The notes: generated from the sequence alone by a model not told the origin. A stretch of DNA of 64,000 bases from an uncultured Erysipelotrichales bacterium (GCA_910579135.1 CAJTTM010000002.1:62001-126000), one strand, 5' to 3'; positions 16,005 to 25,384 are shown, counted from the stretch's first letter. Translations and numbers: made by a program.

Positions 16005-17339
16005 TTATGCTTCTGGATTTTCTAATTTAGCAACTTCAGCTTTTTCATAAGCTTTCCAGAATGGATAGAAGATAACCATACCAATTGCAAGGTTGATAAA
16101 TACAACAACTGCACCACCGATAGATCCACCAGCTGCTAAGTATCCTAAGACAGGAGATGGTGTTGCCCATGGTAAGTTCATGTACATTTTACCAACAAAT
16201 CCAATATCAGTCAACCAATAAGTTAAAGCACCACATAAAGTATGAGTTAAGATGAATGGAACTAATAAGAATCCGTTCATAACTACTGGTAAACCAAACA
16301 TAACTGGTTCAATAATACAGAAGATTGCTGGAGGCACACAGATAGTTGCCAAAGGTTTTAAATGAGGTAATTTCTTACTTGACATGAACATATAAATAAT
16401 CATTGGCCAGCAAGTTGATACCCATTGAGATAATCTACATAAGTTTGGAGTCCATGTATGTGGTAAGTTAGCAACAGCTGTATTAGCCATGAATGCAGTA
16501 TTGTTGTCTGCAATCCATTGGTTAGTAAATACATTACATACAGCTCCAGTGATATTATCACCATGTAAACCACACATCCATAATAATGCAGATAAGAATT
16601 GTTGTAATGAATAAACAAATACATTATCAGCAGCACCTAAAACTGGTAATAACATTTGTCCAACTAATTCAGGAATATTAATTCCTGCTAAAGTTCTAAT
16701 TCCCCAACAAATTAATGTAATAAAGAAATATGGAATAATTGCTGAGAAACTGTTAGCAATTGCTGGTGGTACAGAATCTGGTAATTTAATAACAATGTTA
16801 TGTTTATAACATAAATTAATAACATTAATAGCGATTGCACCAGCGATCATTGCAGTGATAAGTCCTGCTCCACCCCAATAAGTAGAAGCAAATCCAGATT
16901 CACCAGTTAATTGAACTGTACCATCTGCAAGTGTAGTTGCTAAAGGAGCAACTGCGTTGTAGTTTAATAACATGAATGCAAAGAATGCACCAACAGCACC
17001 TGTTGTTTTACTAAACCCTTTAATTTCAGCGTATTCAGCACCAAATGCGATGATAATATACACTGCCATAATACCCATAGATAAGCTGTTAACTAGAGCT
17101 AAGTCTCCAGCCCATGGTTTCATGAATGGAATTAATGCAGTTTCAGTTAACCCACCATCAGAACATAGTAAGAAGATAACCAAGAAGATTGATCCTACCA
17201 TTGTTACTGGTAATGCAGCGACCATACCATTTACGATTGCACTTACAAATGGAATTTGACCAAATTTAGTCATAGGTCCAGCGATAACATCAACTTTTTC
17301 CATTATAGAATCCATTAATGATTTCTTTTCAGTAGACAT
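16005..17339 (-). CDS. PTS lactose/cellobiose-type EIIC permease
   Basis: A 444-residue integral membrane sugar transporter with about ten hydrophobic segments. Family landmarks: the amphipathic N-terminus (MEKVDVIAGPMTKFGQ), the loop MCGLHGDNITGAV near residue 260, and IEPVMFGLPVVMN near 345, the conserved substrate-binding segment of the EIIC superfamily. The length fits CelB. It should work with the EIIB at 8898; no separate EIIA is visible in the window. First gene of an operon with zinc-ribbon proteins, manA and two GH1 enzymes. Start follows AAGGGAGGAAATAAA. Confidence 0.93.
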   Translation of the reverse strand: MSTEKKSLMDSIMEKVDVIAGPMTKFGQIPFVSAIVNGMVAALPVTMVGSIFLVIFLLCSDGGLTETALIPFMKPWAGDLALVNSLSMGIMAVYIIIAFGAEYAEIKGFSKTTGAVGAFFAFMLLNYNAVAPLATTLADGTVQLTGESGFASTYWGGAGLITAMIAGAIAINVINLCYKHNIVIKLPDSVPPAIANSFSAIIPYFFITLICWGIRTLAGINIPELVGQMLLPVLGAADNVFVYSLQQFLSALLWMCGLHGDNITGAVCNVFTNQWIADNNTAFMANTAVANLPHTWTPNLCRLSQWVSTCWPMIIYMFMSSKKLPHLKPLATICVPPAIFCIIEPVMFGLPVVMNGFLLVPFILTHTLCGALTYWLTDIGFVGKMYMNLPWATPSPVLGYLAAGGSIGGAVVVFINLAIGMVIFYPFWKAYEKAEVAKLENPEA

Positions 17340-17373
17340 TTTATTTCCTCCCTTTATTTTTTGAAAAAACGAT

Positions 17374-17389
17374 AGGTAAACGTTTTCTC
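17374..17389. promoter_or_regulatory. LacI/cre-type operator upstream of EIIC
   Basis: AGGTAAACGTTTTCTC contains AAACGTTT and shares GGTAAACGTTT with the site at 9953. It lies 35-50 bp upstream of the EIIC start codon, downstream of any likely promoter, a position expected of a roadblock or repressor site. Confidence 0.6.
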
Positions 17390-17530
17390 ATTTCTAAGTT
17401 TATTTTACTCGGTCCTATTTATTTTTTCTATATAATATATTGGCACAACAAAAGCCATTCTATCCAACAAAAATCTCTAAATGACCATTATTCTTTAAAA
17501 ATCATCAATTTTTTTTAATAAAAAAGATGA

Positions 17531-17566
17531 GTAATCGTTTACACAAATAATCCTTTTTGCTATAAT
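17531..17566 (+). promoter_or_regulatory. Promoter with overlapping operator for the BglG-type regulator
   Basis: TTTACA (17538-17543), 17-bp spacer, TATAAT (17561-17566) form a strong promoter. The -35 is embedded in GTAATCGTTTAC (17531-17542), a near-palindrome related to the window's other CG-centred operators, so the regulator gene is likely itself repressed by a LacI-family protein. Confidence 0.65.
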
Positions 17567-17592
17567 AATGATGTAAAGAAAGGTGAAATAGA

Positions 17593-19506
17593 ATGCAACT
17601 CAAGAAAAAAGAAATTGAAATTATTAAACTTTTAATCTCATCTCCAACATATGTGACAACATATGATATATCTGCAACAACTAATATCAATCGTAGATTA
17701 GTTAGGGAATATATTCCAAATATTAAAGCTTTTCTTTCAACTTGTGGTTTTGTATTATTATCAAAACCTTCAAAAGGTTATATGATTCAAGAAAAGTCTT
17801 CATCATTACAATATTTACAGTCACTTATTGAAGATATTGAAAGAAATAGAGATACACTACACCCTACTCTTCCTTATGAAAGACAATGTTATATTTTAAA
17901 AAGACTTATTGATCTTAATAATTATATTAAAATTGATACTCTTGCAGATGAGTTACTTTTTTCTCGTTCAACAATTTCTAATGATTTAATATATATAAAG
18001 AAAGATACATTATTAAAATATCATCTTTCGTTAAAACAAAAACCCAATTATGGCATTTGTATTGATGGAGAAGAAATCCATAAAAGACAACCATTATGTG
18101 ATTTTTTATTTACTAATTTTACCCATTCTCAAATGTTATATGATTTTTTAGATACATTTTTCTCTAATCCTGAAGATTATCATTTTATTGAAATTATCAA
18201 TAAATATAATATTGATATGAGCGATATTGCTTTATCTGATTTTTTAATTAGTCTTTCTGTATGTATTGAAAGAATTAACAAAGGATATACTATTGATTCT
18301 GAGATTCATGACTTCAATAATTATATAGATAGAATAGAATATATTGCTGCTAAAGAACTAGCATCTTATATTGAAGAACGTTTCAAAATTATTGTCAATC
18401 AATATGAAATACAACATATTGCTATTTTATTAATATGCAAAAGATCAACAACTAGAATGCAAATCACAAAAGATGAAAAGATTATTCACCTAGTACAAAA
18501 CATTTTTGATGAAATCCAAAAACAAACCCTTATTACATTTGATAATAATAATTTTAAACGTATATTTTCACTTCATGTTGAAGCAGCATTAATTAGACAA
18601 AAATATTTAGAAAAAATTAGACATCCTTTATACTTAGAATTAAAGACATGTTACCCTTTGGCTTATGAATTGGCATTAATTACTTCTTCAATCATAGAAA
18701 AATATTCAAAAACACCACTTTCTAGAAGTGAGCTTTCCAATTTTACTGTTATTTTTAATAATGTTATTTTTGGAAACAGCCTTAAAAGGAAACAAACTTT
18801 AATTATTAATGATATTTCTGGAAGTATGACTAATTTATCAATTAACTTGATCATGAGTGGTTTAAATCCCCTTAGTTCTTATATTGATATTAAAGAATGG
18901 ATTCAATATTATAAACTTCCACTTATTGATTTAAAACAATTTGATTTAATTATTTCAACTATACCAATACATAGGAAACTACCTATTCCCCATATCAATA
19001 TCTCTCATATGATAACTCAAGAAGATATTGATAAAATAGATAGTTATTTGAAATATAATTCTATTAATAAGCAATTTAAATTTTACTTTCATCCAAAACT
19101 ATTTAAAAGTCATGTAAAAGTGAAAACAAAAAAGGGTATTTCTACAGAGATATATAAATTAATCAATTATTTATATCCAAATATTAAAGACTCATTTAAA
19201 AACATTATAATGAATTCAAATTCATATGACTTCCAAGTTTTTAAAGAAATTGGACTTATTCAATTAAATAAACCATTTAATAACAATAACAATATAGTAA
19301 TTCTCATATTTGAAAATCCAATTCTCTTTGATAATCACAATATTCAAATATTAATCTTATTTTCTTGCTTTGATTCTAATTATTATATATACAATACTTT
19401 AATGAGTGCATTAAAAAATCTTTCTTTAAATTCAAAAGCATATCAAAATATCATTGAAAATCCAGATTACGTCAATATGCTTCAAACATTAATCGATCAT
19501 CAATAA
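17593..19506 (+). CDS. BglG/LicR-type PRD-containing transcriptional regulator
   Basis: A 637-residue multidomain activator: HTH at about 5-65, second HTH at 105-155, PRD1 at about 190-290, PRD2 at 297-395, EIIB-like at 400-490, EIIA-like at 510-637. Such proteins sense PTS flux by His/Cys phosphorylation and activate PTS operons. Here most phosphosites look lost: PRD1 lacks the usual His (FLISLSVCIERI), the EIIB-like P-loop has Asn-Asp in place of Cys (IINDISGS), and no EIIA PHA-type His is seen. Only H328 in PRD2 (FSLHVEAALI) stands out. Divergent from the EIIC operon, its probable target. Confidence 0.87.
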   Translation: MQLKKKEIEIIKLLISSPTYVTTYDISATTNINRRLVREYIPNIKAFLSTCGFVLLSKPSKGYMIQEKSSSLQYLQSLIEDIERNRDTLHPTLPYERQCYILKRLIDLNNYIKIDTLADELLFSRSTISNDLIYIKKDTLLKYHLSLKQKPNYGICIDGEEIHKRQPLCDFLFTNFTHSQMLYDFLDTFFSNPEDYHFIEIINKYNIDMSDIALSDFLISLSVCIERINKGYTIDSEIHDFNNYIDRIEYIAAKELASYIEERFKIIVNQYEIQHIAILLICKRSTTRMQITKDEKIIHLVQNIFDEIQKQTLITFDNNNFKRIFSLHVEAALIRQKYLEKIRHPLYLELKTCYPLAYELALITSSIIEKYSKTPLSRSELSNFTVIFNNVIFGNSLKRKQTLIINDISGSMTNLSINLIMSGLNPLSSYIDIKEWIQYYKLPLIDLKQFDLIISTIPIHRKLPIPHINISHMITQEDIDKIDSYLKYNSINKQFKFYFHPKLFKSHVKVKTKKGISTEIYKLINYLYPNIKDSFKNIIMNSNSYDFQVFKEIGLIQLNKPFNNNNNIVILIFENPILFDNHNIQILILFSCFDSNYYIYNTLMSALKNLSLNSKAYQNIIENPDYVNMLQTLIDHQ

Positions 19507-19534
19507 CAGGCATTATCTCAAATGCCTGTTTTTA
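19506..19534 (+). terminator. Terminator of the BglG-type regulator gene
   Basis: ACAGGCATT, loop of 6, AATGCCTGT then TTTTT: a 9-bp stem and U-tract immediately after the stop codon. Confidence 0.9.
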
Positions 19535-19600
19535 TTCACCAATATTATTTGAAATTCCACTATCATTATGATAGAATACGCGTAGAGTCTTTGTTTAATT

Positions 19601-19677
19601 GTCGCTATAGCTCAGCTGGATAGAGCACACGCCTCCTAAGCGTGGGGTCGGAGGTTCAAATCCTCTTAGCGACGCCA
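19601..19677 (+). tRNA. tRNA-Arg (anticodon CCU)
   Basis: A 77-nt cloverleaf with encoded CCA. Acceptor arms GTCGCTA (19601-19607) and TAGCGAC (19667-19673) pair fully, discriminator G, then CCA. The D-arm contains AGCTCAGCTGGATAGAGC. The anticodon stem CACGC/GCGTG encloses loop CTCCTAA with anticodon CCT, which reads AGG. The T-arm carries TTCAAAT between GGAGG and CCTCT. It stands alone with its own terminator. Confidence 0.97.
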
Positions 19678-19688
19678 ATAAAAAAATA

Positions 19689-19728
19689 ATACTGAAAGTT
19701 CTCATTTCAAGATACTTTCAGTATTTTT
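19689..19728. terminator. Terminator between tRNA-Arg and MATE gene
   Basis: ATACTGAAAGT (19689-19699) pairs with ACTTTCAGTAT (19714-19724), followed by T on plus and A/T on minus. It can serve both the tRNA and the convergent MATE gene. Confidence 0.85.
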
Positions 19729-19748
19729 ATATGTATTGATATCCTTTT

Positions 19749-21062
19749 TTATATTTTATAATAAAAAAAAAGAGAAATTATAAAAGTTAAAAATTCTGCT
19801 ATTGGAACTGCAAGCCAAACACCATTAACCCCAAATAATTCTGGAAGCATTAACAATCCCATCATGATAAAACCAAATGTTCTTAAAAATGAAATAATAG
19901 CTGATACTTTTCCATTAGATAATGCTGTAAATGTAGCAGATGTAAATATATTGATTCCAGAAAATAAGAAACTGTATTTAAAAATTGTTAGGCCTATTGT
20001 TGTTAATGTATAAACTTCTTTATTCTTATCCACAAAGAAACCTACCAATATATGATTGAATAACATAATAAACATAAACACAAAAATAGAACTTAATATA
20101 ATAGAATACAAACATATTTTATATACTTTTTTTAAACAATTGTCTTTAGCTCCATAATGGAAACTAATAATAGGAGCTACTCCCATTGAAAAACCTATAT
20201 ATAATGTTGTTAATAAAAATTGGGTATAAATAATAATCGTAATAGATCCAACACCTTTTTCACCCAATAATTTCATCATTGTTAAATTAAAAAAGAAAGT
20301 TGTTAGAGCTGTTGAAATTTGACTTACCATTTCTGAAAAACCATTAATACAACTTTTTATAATAACCAAAAAATCTATATTAGGCTTTTCAAAGTACAGA
20401 GAACCTTTTTTACTTGCAAAAAATAAAATTCCAATAACTGAAGGAATTATATATCCTATAACTGTACCTAATGCAGATCCTCTAATCCCCATATCAAATA
20501 AAACAATGAAAATATAATCTAACACAACATTAATGGTACCTGCCATTAATGAAATAATCATACCAAAGGTTGGTTGCCCAGCAGTCACAATAAGATTTTG
20601 AAATAAGACTTGTAATATACTAGCAGGAGTAAATAATAATATGATAAATAAATAATCTTGACAATATTGAAATAAAATTTGACTAGCTCCAAGACACCAA
20701 ATGATTTTGTCCAAAAAAGATATACCTAAAAGCATGATCAAAACCCCTATGATAAAACCCACTATGACAATAAGTGTGAAATCTTGGTTTGCTCTTTTAA
20801 TATCTCCTTGTCCCATCTTTCTTGCTATAATAGCATTTCCACCAGTTGCTAGCATCGTCGCTAATCCTACAATAATATTAATAATAGGACATACAATATT
20901 AATTGCTGATAAAGCATATGTACTTACAAATTGAGAAACAAAGATAGTATCTACAATTGTATATAATCCCATAAACATCATCATAGTGATAGTAGGAAAT
21001 GCAAATTTCAATAATGAAAGCAAAGAAAAATCTTGTGCTAAAGGATTTTTTTGATTATTCAT
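19749..21062 (-). CDS. MATE family efflux transporter
   Basis: A 437-residue, 12-helix multidrug and toxin extrusion protein in the membrane. N-terminal landmarks are the TIVDTIFVSQFV segment of helix 1 and MLATGGNAIIARKMGQGD after helix 2; the two halves show the internal repeat of the family. It overlaps the AraC-GNAT regulator gene upstream by 8 bp, so the pair is co-translated and the regulator probably controls export in response to a small molecule. Substrate unknown. Confidence 0.92.
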   Translation of the reverse strand: MNNQKNPLAQDFSLLSLLKFAFPTITMMMFMGLYTIVDTIFVSQFVSTYALSAINIVCPIINIIVGLATMLATGGNAIIARKMGQGDIKRANQDFTLIVIVGFIIGVLIMLLGISFLDKIIWCLGASQILFQYCQDYLFIILLFTPASILQVLFQNLIVTAGQPTFGMIISLMAGTINVVLDYIFIVLFDMGIRGSALGTVIGYIIPSVIGILFFASKKGSLYFEKPNIDFLVIIKSCINGFSEMVSQISTALTTFFFNLTMMKLLGEKGVGSITIIIYTQFLLTTLYIGFSMGVAPIISFHYGAKDNCLKKVYKICLYSIILSSIFVFMFIMLFNHILVGFFVDKNKEVYTLTTIGLTIFKYSFLFSGINIFTSATFTALSNGKVSAIISFLRTFGFIMMGLLMLPELFGVNGVWLAVPIAEFLTFIISLFFYYKI

Positions 21063-21906
21063 TTATATCACCTTTGCTTTGAGGAGAAAGAATAAACTTT
21101 TGAGTAGGATATCCAAATTCAATAAGTAATTCAGCTTGAGCAAATCCTAATTCTTTATAAACTTTTCTATAACCAGGATCAGCCTTATCTCCCTCTCTAA
21201 AAGTTGTTATACTTATTTCTTTATCTATTAGTATTTCATTCATAAGTTTATCAAGGAATAATTTTTCAATACCCAATTTTCTATATAATGGGTGTACTCC
21301 AAAAAAATCAATACTATTTGTTTCAAAACAAATAATCATTACTGCTATCGCAAAGCCTCTATCTTTAAGAATCAAAGCTTGTTTTTCTATAATTGCTTTC
21401 TTTAAAACTTCTAAATATTCTTTTTCCTTTAAATTTGGAAATCCATCAATAATTAGATTAACCAAATCTAACCACAAAGGAATATCAGATAATTTTGCTA
21501 ATATAATCTTGGTTTTTATGTTATCTAATAATGGTCGATATAATTTTTCATTCAAGCTAAATCTAAGTTGTAAAGGATAAAACTCTTTATTAGTTCGATA
21601 TTCATTAGGGGTTTTCTTATACATTTGTTTAAAAATAGTTGTAAATGCTTGTTGACTTTCATAACCTGCAATCAATGAAATTTCTAATATTGATTTCTTA
21701 GAAAAAACAAGTAATTTTGCAGCTTCACTTAGTTGTCTACGCTGAACATAATCATGTATAGTAATTCCAACCACATCAGTAAACATACGATGTAAGTGAT
21801 ACTTTGAATATCCAATTTCAACCGCTATAGAAGAAAGAGTTAGTTTTTCATTTAAATGATTTTCTATATAATCAATAACTTGAATAATACATTCTAATTT
21901 ATTCAT
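21055..21906 (-). CDS. AraC family regulator fused to a GNAT acetyltransferase-like domain
   Basis: About 283 residues. The N-terminal AraC DNA-binding domain (residues about 1-105) has both HTH motifs (LTLSSIAVEIGYSKYHLHRMF and ISLIAGYESQQAFTTIFK). The C-terminal half (about 125-283) looks like a GNAT fold, with IDFFGVHPLYRKLGIEKLF as the acetyl-CoA-binding motif A. AraC-GNAT fusions are known in Clostridia. ATG 21906 is chosen for its AGGAGGAAATAGC site; 12 further residues are possible upstream. It leads the two-gene operon with the MATE exporter. Confidence 0.87.
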   Translation of the reverse strand: MNKLECIIQVIDYIENHLNEKLTLSSIAVEIGYSKYHLHRMFTDVVGITIHDYVQRRQLSEAAKLLVFSKKSILEISLIAGYESQQAFTTIFKQMYKKTPNEYRTNKEFYPLQLRFSLNEKLYRPLLDNIKTKIILAKLSDIPLWLDLVNLIIDGFPNLKEKEYLEVLKKAIIEKQALILKDRGFAIAVMIICFETNSIDFFGVHPLYRKLGIEKLFLDKLMNEILIDKEISITTFREGDKADPGYRKVYKELGFAQAELLIEFGYPTQKFILSPQSKGDINE

Positions 21907-22002
21907 TGCTATTTCCTCCTTTCTCCCTAAATTATATTTCATAATTTAATTTATGTTTTCATTATTTTTGCGAAATTCATTATACAAAGATAATAAAAAA
22001 AT

Positions 22003-22034
22003 ACGTCAAAAATCTAAAAAAGATCTCGACGTTT
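22003..22034 (-). terminator. Terminator of the PHP pseudogene unit
   Basis: On the minus strand ACGTC-GAGATCT pairs with AGATTTTT-GACGT imperfectly and is followed by ATTTTTTTA. It lies just after the stop of the broken PHP gene. Confidence 0.55.
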
Positions 22035-22064
22035 ATATATCTTTTCTTCTATTTGTAAAAGTCG

Positions 22065-22808
22065 TTACATCTTAAAAACAATATTTTGATACATACTTAT
22101 AGTTTCATCGATATATTGACCAACACTTGATGAATTATGAGAATCAGTACCCATTGTTAAAATGCGACCACCTAAATCATAATAACGTTTTACTTCTTTA
22201 TAGTTTGGCAAACTCATTAAATTGCTTAAAACTAGAAACATTAATTTCTATACCCTTTCCTTTTTGGATTAAGATTTGAAAAATACTATTTATGATTTCT
22301 TGATGTTTATCATAATCTATCGATTTATCTTCATAAGGACCATATCGTCTTACATAATCTAGATGTCCTAAAACATCAAAACAATCAAAAGCTTTAACAC
22401 ATGTTTTCATAGCATTAAAATATTTAGCATGCATTTGATCTTTTGTTTTCCCTTCATAAAAACCTTCTTCTATTGCAAAATCACATAAACCTATAGTATG
22501 GATAAATCCAATAACAAAATCAAAAGGATAACTTTCTATAAGTTTTTCTGTTTTCTCTTTTGTTTCCATATCCAAACCAACTTCGATACCAATTTTTACT
22601 CGAATTTGATTCTTATACTTTCCCTTTAATAGTAATAATACTTTAAAATAATCATCAGCATTTAAAGCCTAAATAGCATTAATAAAATCATTATGATCAG
22701 TAAAACATATTTCAGCTCCATTATCAATAGCCTCTAAAATATAATCCTCCAGTTTCCCATTTGCATCAGGTGAAAAACACGTATGCAGATGAAATCTATT
22801 CTTCTCAT
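22065..22808 (-). pseudogene. PHP-domain phosphatase (histidinol-phosphatase-like), broken
   Basis: A recognisable PHP metal-dependent phosphatase of about 248 codons with three lesions. Near the start MRRIDF and FHLHTCFSPDA are in different frames (frameshift at about 22790). An in-frame TAG interrupts ICFTDHNDFINAI. A second frameshift at about 22200 separates FNEFAKL from KEVKRYYDLGGR and MGTDSH. The metal-binding HLHT, TDHND, GFIHTIG, GHLD and TDSH motifs all survive. The longest intact piece is 22198-22575. It follows the HAD gene closely, so it was once in that operon. Confidence 0.85.
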
Positions 22809-22822
22809 CAAACTTAACCTTT

Positions 22823-23638
22823 CTATATAATCTTATAATATTTTAATGCATATTCAATTCCATCATCAAAAATATCTTTTGTTATAAAATCAGCATATTT
22901 TTCTACACCATGTTCAGCTTTTTCCATCGCAATTGCAATATGACAACATTCAAACATTTCCTTATCATTCATACTATCACCAATCGCAACTGTATTTTTC
23001 ATATCTATTTGTAAATGATTCATTAGTTTTTTAATTGCTGAAGCTTTATTAATTCCTTTTAAAGAAATTTCACCTGCATCCCCTATGACATTTAACCATG
23101 ATGCTCTTACAATTTGAAATTCATCTTCAAAATTTTTAAAAATTGTTTCATAGTTTTTGCTTTGAGACATAAAAGTAATTTTATTAATACTATCTAATGA
23201 ACATGTATCAATAGATTTCATAGCATGATAAAAATCTGATTCTTCATAATTGCCTAATAAAACAATATCCTTTAAAAAATCTAAAAATATATGATTACAA
23301 TATAAACCGTCATTACCTTCTAAATAATAATATATATTATTATGATTAAAATAATCAGTTATTTTCTTTATTTGTTCATAAGATAATTTTTGATGATATA
23401 AAACTTTACCACAATGTTCTATATATCCTCCAGCAGCTCCAATTATACCATCAAAACCAATATCCAAAATATAATCATAAATCTCTGCTAATGATCTTCC
23501 TGTAGATAAATAAACATAATGACCTAACTGTCTTGCTTTTCGAATAGCATCAATCGCACTCTGTGGTATTTTCGCTATTCCATTATCATGTCCTACTAAT
23601 GTTCCATCTATATCTATAAATATCACTTTCTTGTTCAT
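22823..23638 (-). CDS. Cof-type HAD-IIB phosphatase
   Basis: A 271-residue HAD hydrolase with C2B cap. Motif I IFIDIDGTLVG, motif II LSTGR, Lys in SLKGINKASAI and motif IV VAIGDSMNDKEMF are all present, so it should be active on sugar phosphates or similar. I chose ATG 23638 (AGGAG seven bases upstream) over ATG 23644, which lies only two bases from that site. It is followed by the broken PHP phosphatase gene. Confidence 0.9.
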   Translation of the reverse strand: MNKKVIFIDIDGTLVGHDNGIAKIPQSAIDAIRKARQLGHYVYLSTGRSLAEIYDYILDIGFDGIIGAAGGYIEHCGKVLYHQKLSYEQIKKITDYFNHNNIYYYLEGNDGLYCNHIFLDFLKDIVLLGNYEESDFYHAMKSIDTCSLDSINKITFMSQSKNYETIFKNFEDEFQIVRASWLNVIGDAGEISLKGINKASAIKKLMNHLQIDMKNTVAIGDSMNDKEMFECCHIAIAMEKAEHGVEKYADFITKDIFDDGIEYALKYYKII

Positions 23639-23726
23639 TTTCATGCTCCTATACTCATTATTTACTATCTCATTTTAAATTAATTTATAATAACTATCAA
23701 GAAATAAAACTGCATTATGACAAATA

Positions 23727-23754
23727 TTGCATCTATATTTGGGTAAAATATGAT
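23727..23754 (+). promoter_or_regulatory. Promoter of enolase
   Basis: TTGCAT (23727-23732), 16-bp spacer, TATGAT (23749-23754), with the strong AAAGGAGGATATC site downstream. This fits a highly expressed monocistronic gene. Confidence 0.6.
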
Positions 23755-23787
23755 AGAGAGAAGATAAGCTTCTCAAAGGAGGATATC

Positions 23788-25077
23788 ATGGATAAAATTA
23801 AAAATATTTATGCAAGAGAAATTTTGGATTCCAGAGGAAATCCAACTGTAGAAGTTGAAGTGACAAGCGAAAGCGGAGCAATAGGAAGAGCGAGTGTTCC
23901 TAGTGGTGCTTCTACTGGAATTCATGAAGCAGTTGAATTAAGAGATGGTGATACATCTCGTTATTTAGGTTTAGGTACATCTAAAGCAGTTAAAAATGTT
24001 AATGAAAAGATTGCAAAAAAGATTATTGGTATGAATGTTTTTGATCAAAGAGCTATTGATCATGCTATGATTCAATTGGATGGAACAAAGAATAAAGGAA
24101 AGTTAGGTGCAAATGCGATTTTAGGTGTTTCTTTAGCGGTTGCAAAATGTGGTGCAAATAGTTCTCATATGCCATTATATAAATATATTGGTGGAGCTAA
24201 TGCACATATTTTACCTACCCCAATGATGAATATTGTAAATGGTGGTGCTCATGCTGATAATAATGTTGATTTTCAAGAATTTATGATTATGCCTGTTAAT
24301 GCCCCTTCATTTAAGGAAGCATTACGAATGGGAGCAGAAGTTTTTCATTCTTTAAAAAGGGTATTAAAAAATAAAGGATTAAATACTGCAGTTGGTGATG
24401 AAGGTGGTTTTGCTCCTAATTTATCAAGCAATGAAGAAGCAATATTGACTATTTTAGAAGCTATTGAAAAAGCAGGATATAAACCTGGACAAGATGTAAA
24501 ATTAGCTATGGATGTAGCTTCTAGTGAATTTTATAAAGATGGACAATATATTTTACCAGGTGAAAATAATAAGACTTTTACTTCTCAAGAATTAGTTGAT
24601 TTTTATGTTGAATTATGTAATAAGTATCCTATCATTTCGATAGAAGATGGCTTGGATCAAGATGATTTTGAAGGATGGGCATATTTAACTGAAAAACTTG
24701 GTAAAACAGTTCAATTAGTTGGTGATGACTTCTTTGTAACTAATACAGATCGTTTATCAATGGGTATTGAAAAAGGTTTAGCAAACTCTATTTTAATTAA
24801 AGTCAATCAAATTGGTACTCTAACTGAAACATTGGAAGCTATCCAGATGGCCCAAAAAGCTAATTATACAGCAGTTATCTCTCATCGTTCTGGAGAAACA
24901 GAGGATACGACTATAGCTGATATAGCAGTTGCTTGTAATGCTGGTCAAATTAAAACTGGTTCAGCTTCTAGAACAGATAGAATTGCGAAATATAATCAAT
25001 TATTAAGAATTGAAGATGAATTAAAAGAACAAGCACAATATAGTGGCATTGATGGATTTTATCAAATCAAACAATAA
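23788..25077 (+). CDS. eno: Enolase
   Basis: A 429-residue glycolytic enolase interconverting 2-phosphoglycerate and phosphoenolpyruvate. Family motifs: REILDSRGNPTVEVEV at the N-terminus, SVPSGASTG-type loop (RASVPSGASTGIHEA), VGDEGGFAPN, metal ligands in AMDVASSEFY, ISIEDGL and LVGDDFFVTN, catalytic Lys in SILIKVNQIGT, and SHRSGETEDT. Monocistronic with its own promoter and a perfect terminator; codon use is like a highly expressed gene. Start follows AAAGGAGGATATC. Confidence 0.98.
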   Translation: MDKIKNIYAREILDSRGNPTVEVEVTSESGAIGRASVPSGASTGIHEAVELRDGDTSRYLGLGTSKAVKNVNEKIAKKIIGMNVFDQRAIDHAMIQLDGTKNKGKLGANAILGVSLAVAKCGANSSHMPLYKYIGGANAHILPTPMMNIVNGGAHADNNVDFQEFMIMPVNAPSFKEALRMGAEVFHSLKRVLKNKGLNTAVGDEGGFAPNLSSNEEAILTILEAIEKAGYKPGQDVKLAMDVASSEFYKDGQYILPGENNKTFTSQELVDFYVELCNKYPIISIEDGLDQDDFEGWAYLTEKLGKTVQLVGDDFFVTNTDRLSMGIEKGLANSILIKVNQIGTLTETLEAIQMAQKANYTAVISHRSGETEDTTIADIAVACNAGQIKTGSASRTDRIAKYNQLLRIEDELKEQAQYSGIDGFYQIKQ

Positions 25078-25078
25078 G

Positions 25079-25105
25079 AAAACCTCGTTTTTAAAACGAG
25101 GTTTT
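25079..25105. terminator. Bidirectional terminator after enolase
   Basis: AAAACCTCGTTTT, one T, AAAACGAGGTTTT: 13-bp perfect arms. The convergent small gene's stop lies in its right arm. Confidence 0.92.
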
Positions 25106-25331
25106 AACATAAACATCTTAAACATTCTCTACCTATTTCAATAGCTCTTTCAAGGGTATCAGCATAATGCATTAAATCAGAAATATCATGATAATCAAAC
25201 CAATCTTCTCCCATATATTCATCAGTTATTTTCTTTTGTACCCATACTTGATAATAATCATCATGAGGATAGACTTCAAATCTATATTCTTTATCTTTAG
25301 AATACTCTTGATAAACAACAATATCTCTCAT
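25104..25331 (-). CDS. Small conserved-looking hypothetical protein
   Basis: A 75-residue acidic, aromatic-rich protein with no signal peptide or membrane segment. It contains many Tyr/Trp/Asp residues and ends in ECLRCLC, three Cys that could bind metal. A good ribosome site (AGGAG, seven bases before ATG) and the shared terminator with eno support a real gene. I do not recognise its family. Confidence 0.6.
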   Translation of the reverse strand: MRDIVVYQEYSKDKEYRFEVYPHDDYYQVWVQKKITDEYMGEDWFDYHDISDLMHYADTLERAIEIGRECLRCLC

Positions 25332-25384
25332 ACTATATCTCCTATTTTTATTATATTAACACAAAAGGCTATCAAAAAGATAGC

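Noticed and set aside
21055..21906. AraC-GNAT fusion as a novel architecture
   Set aside because: This combination is common in Clostridia and related Firmicutes.
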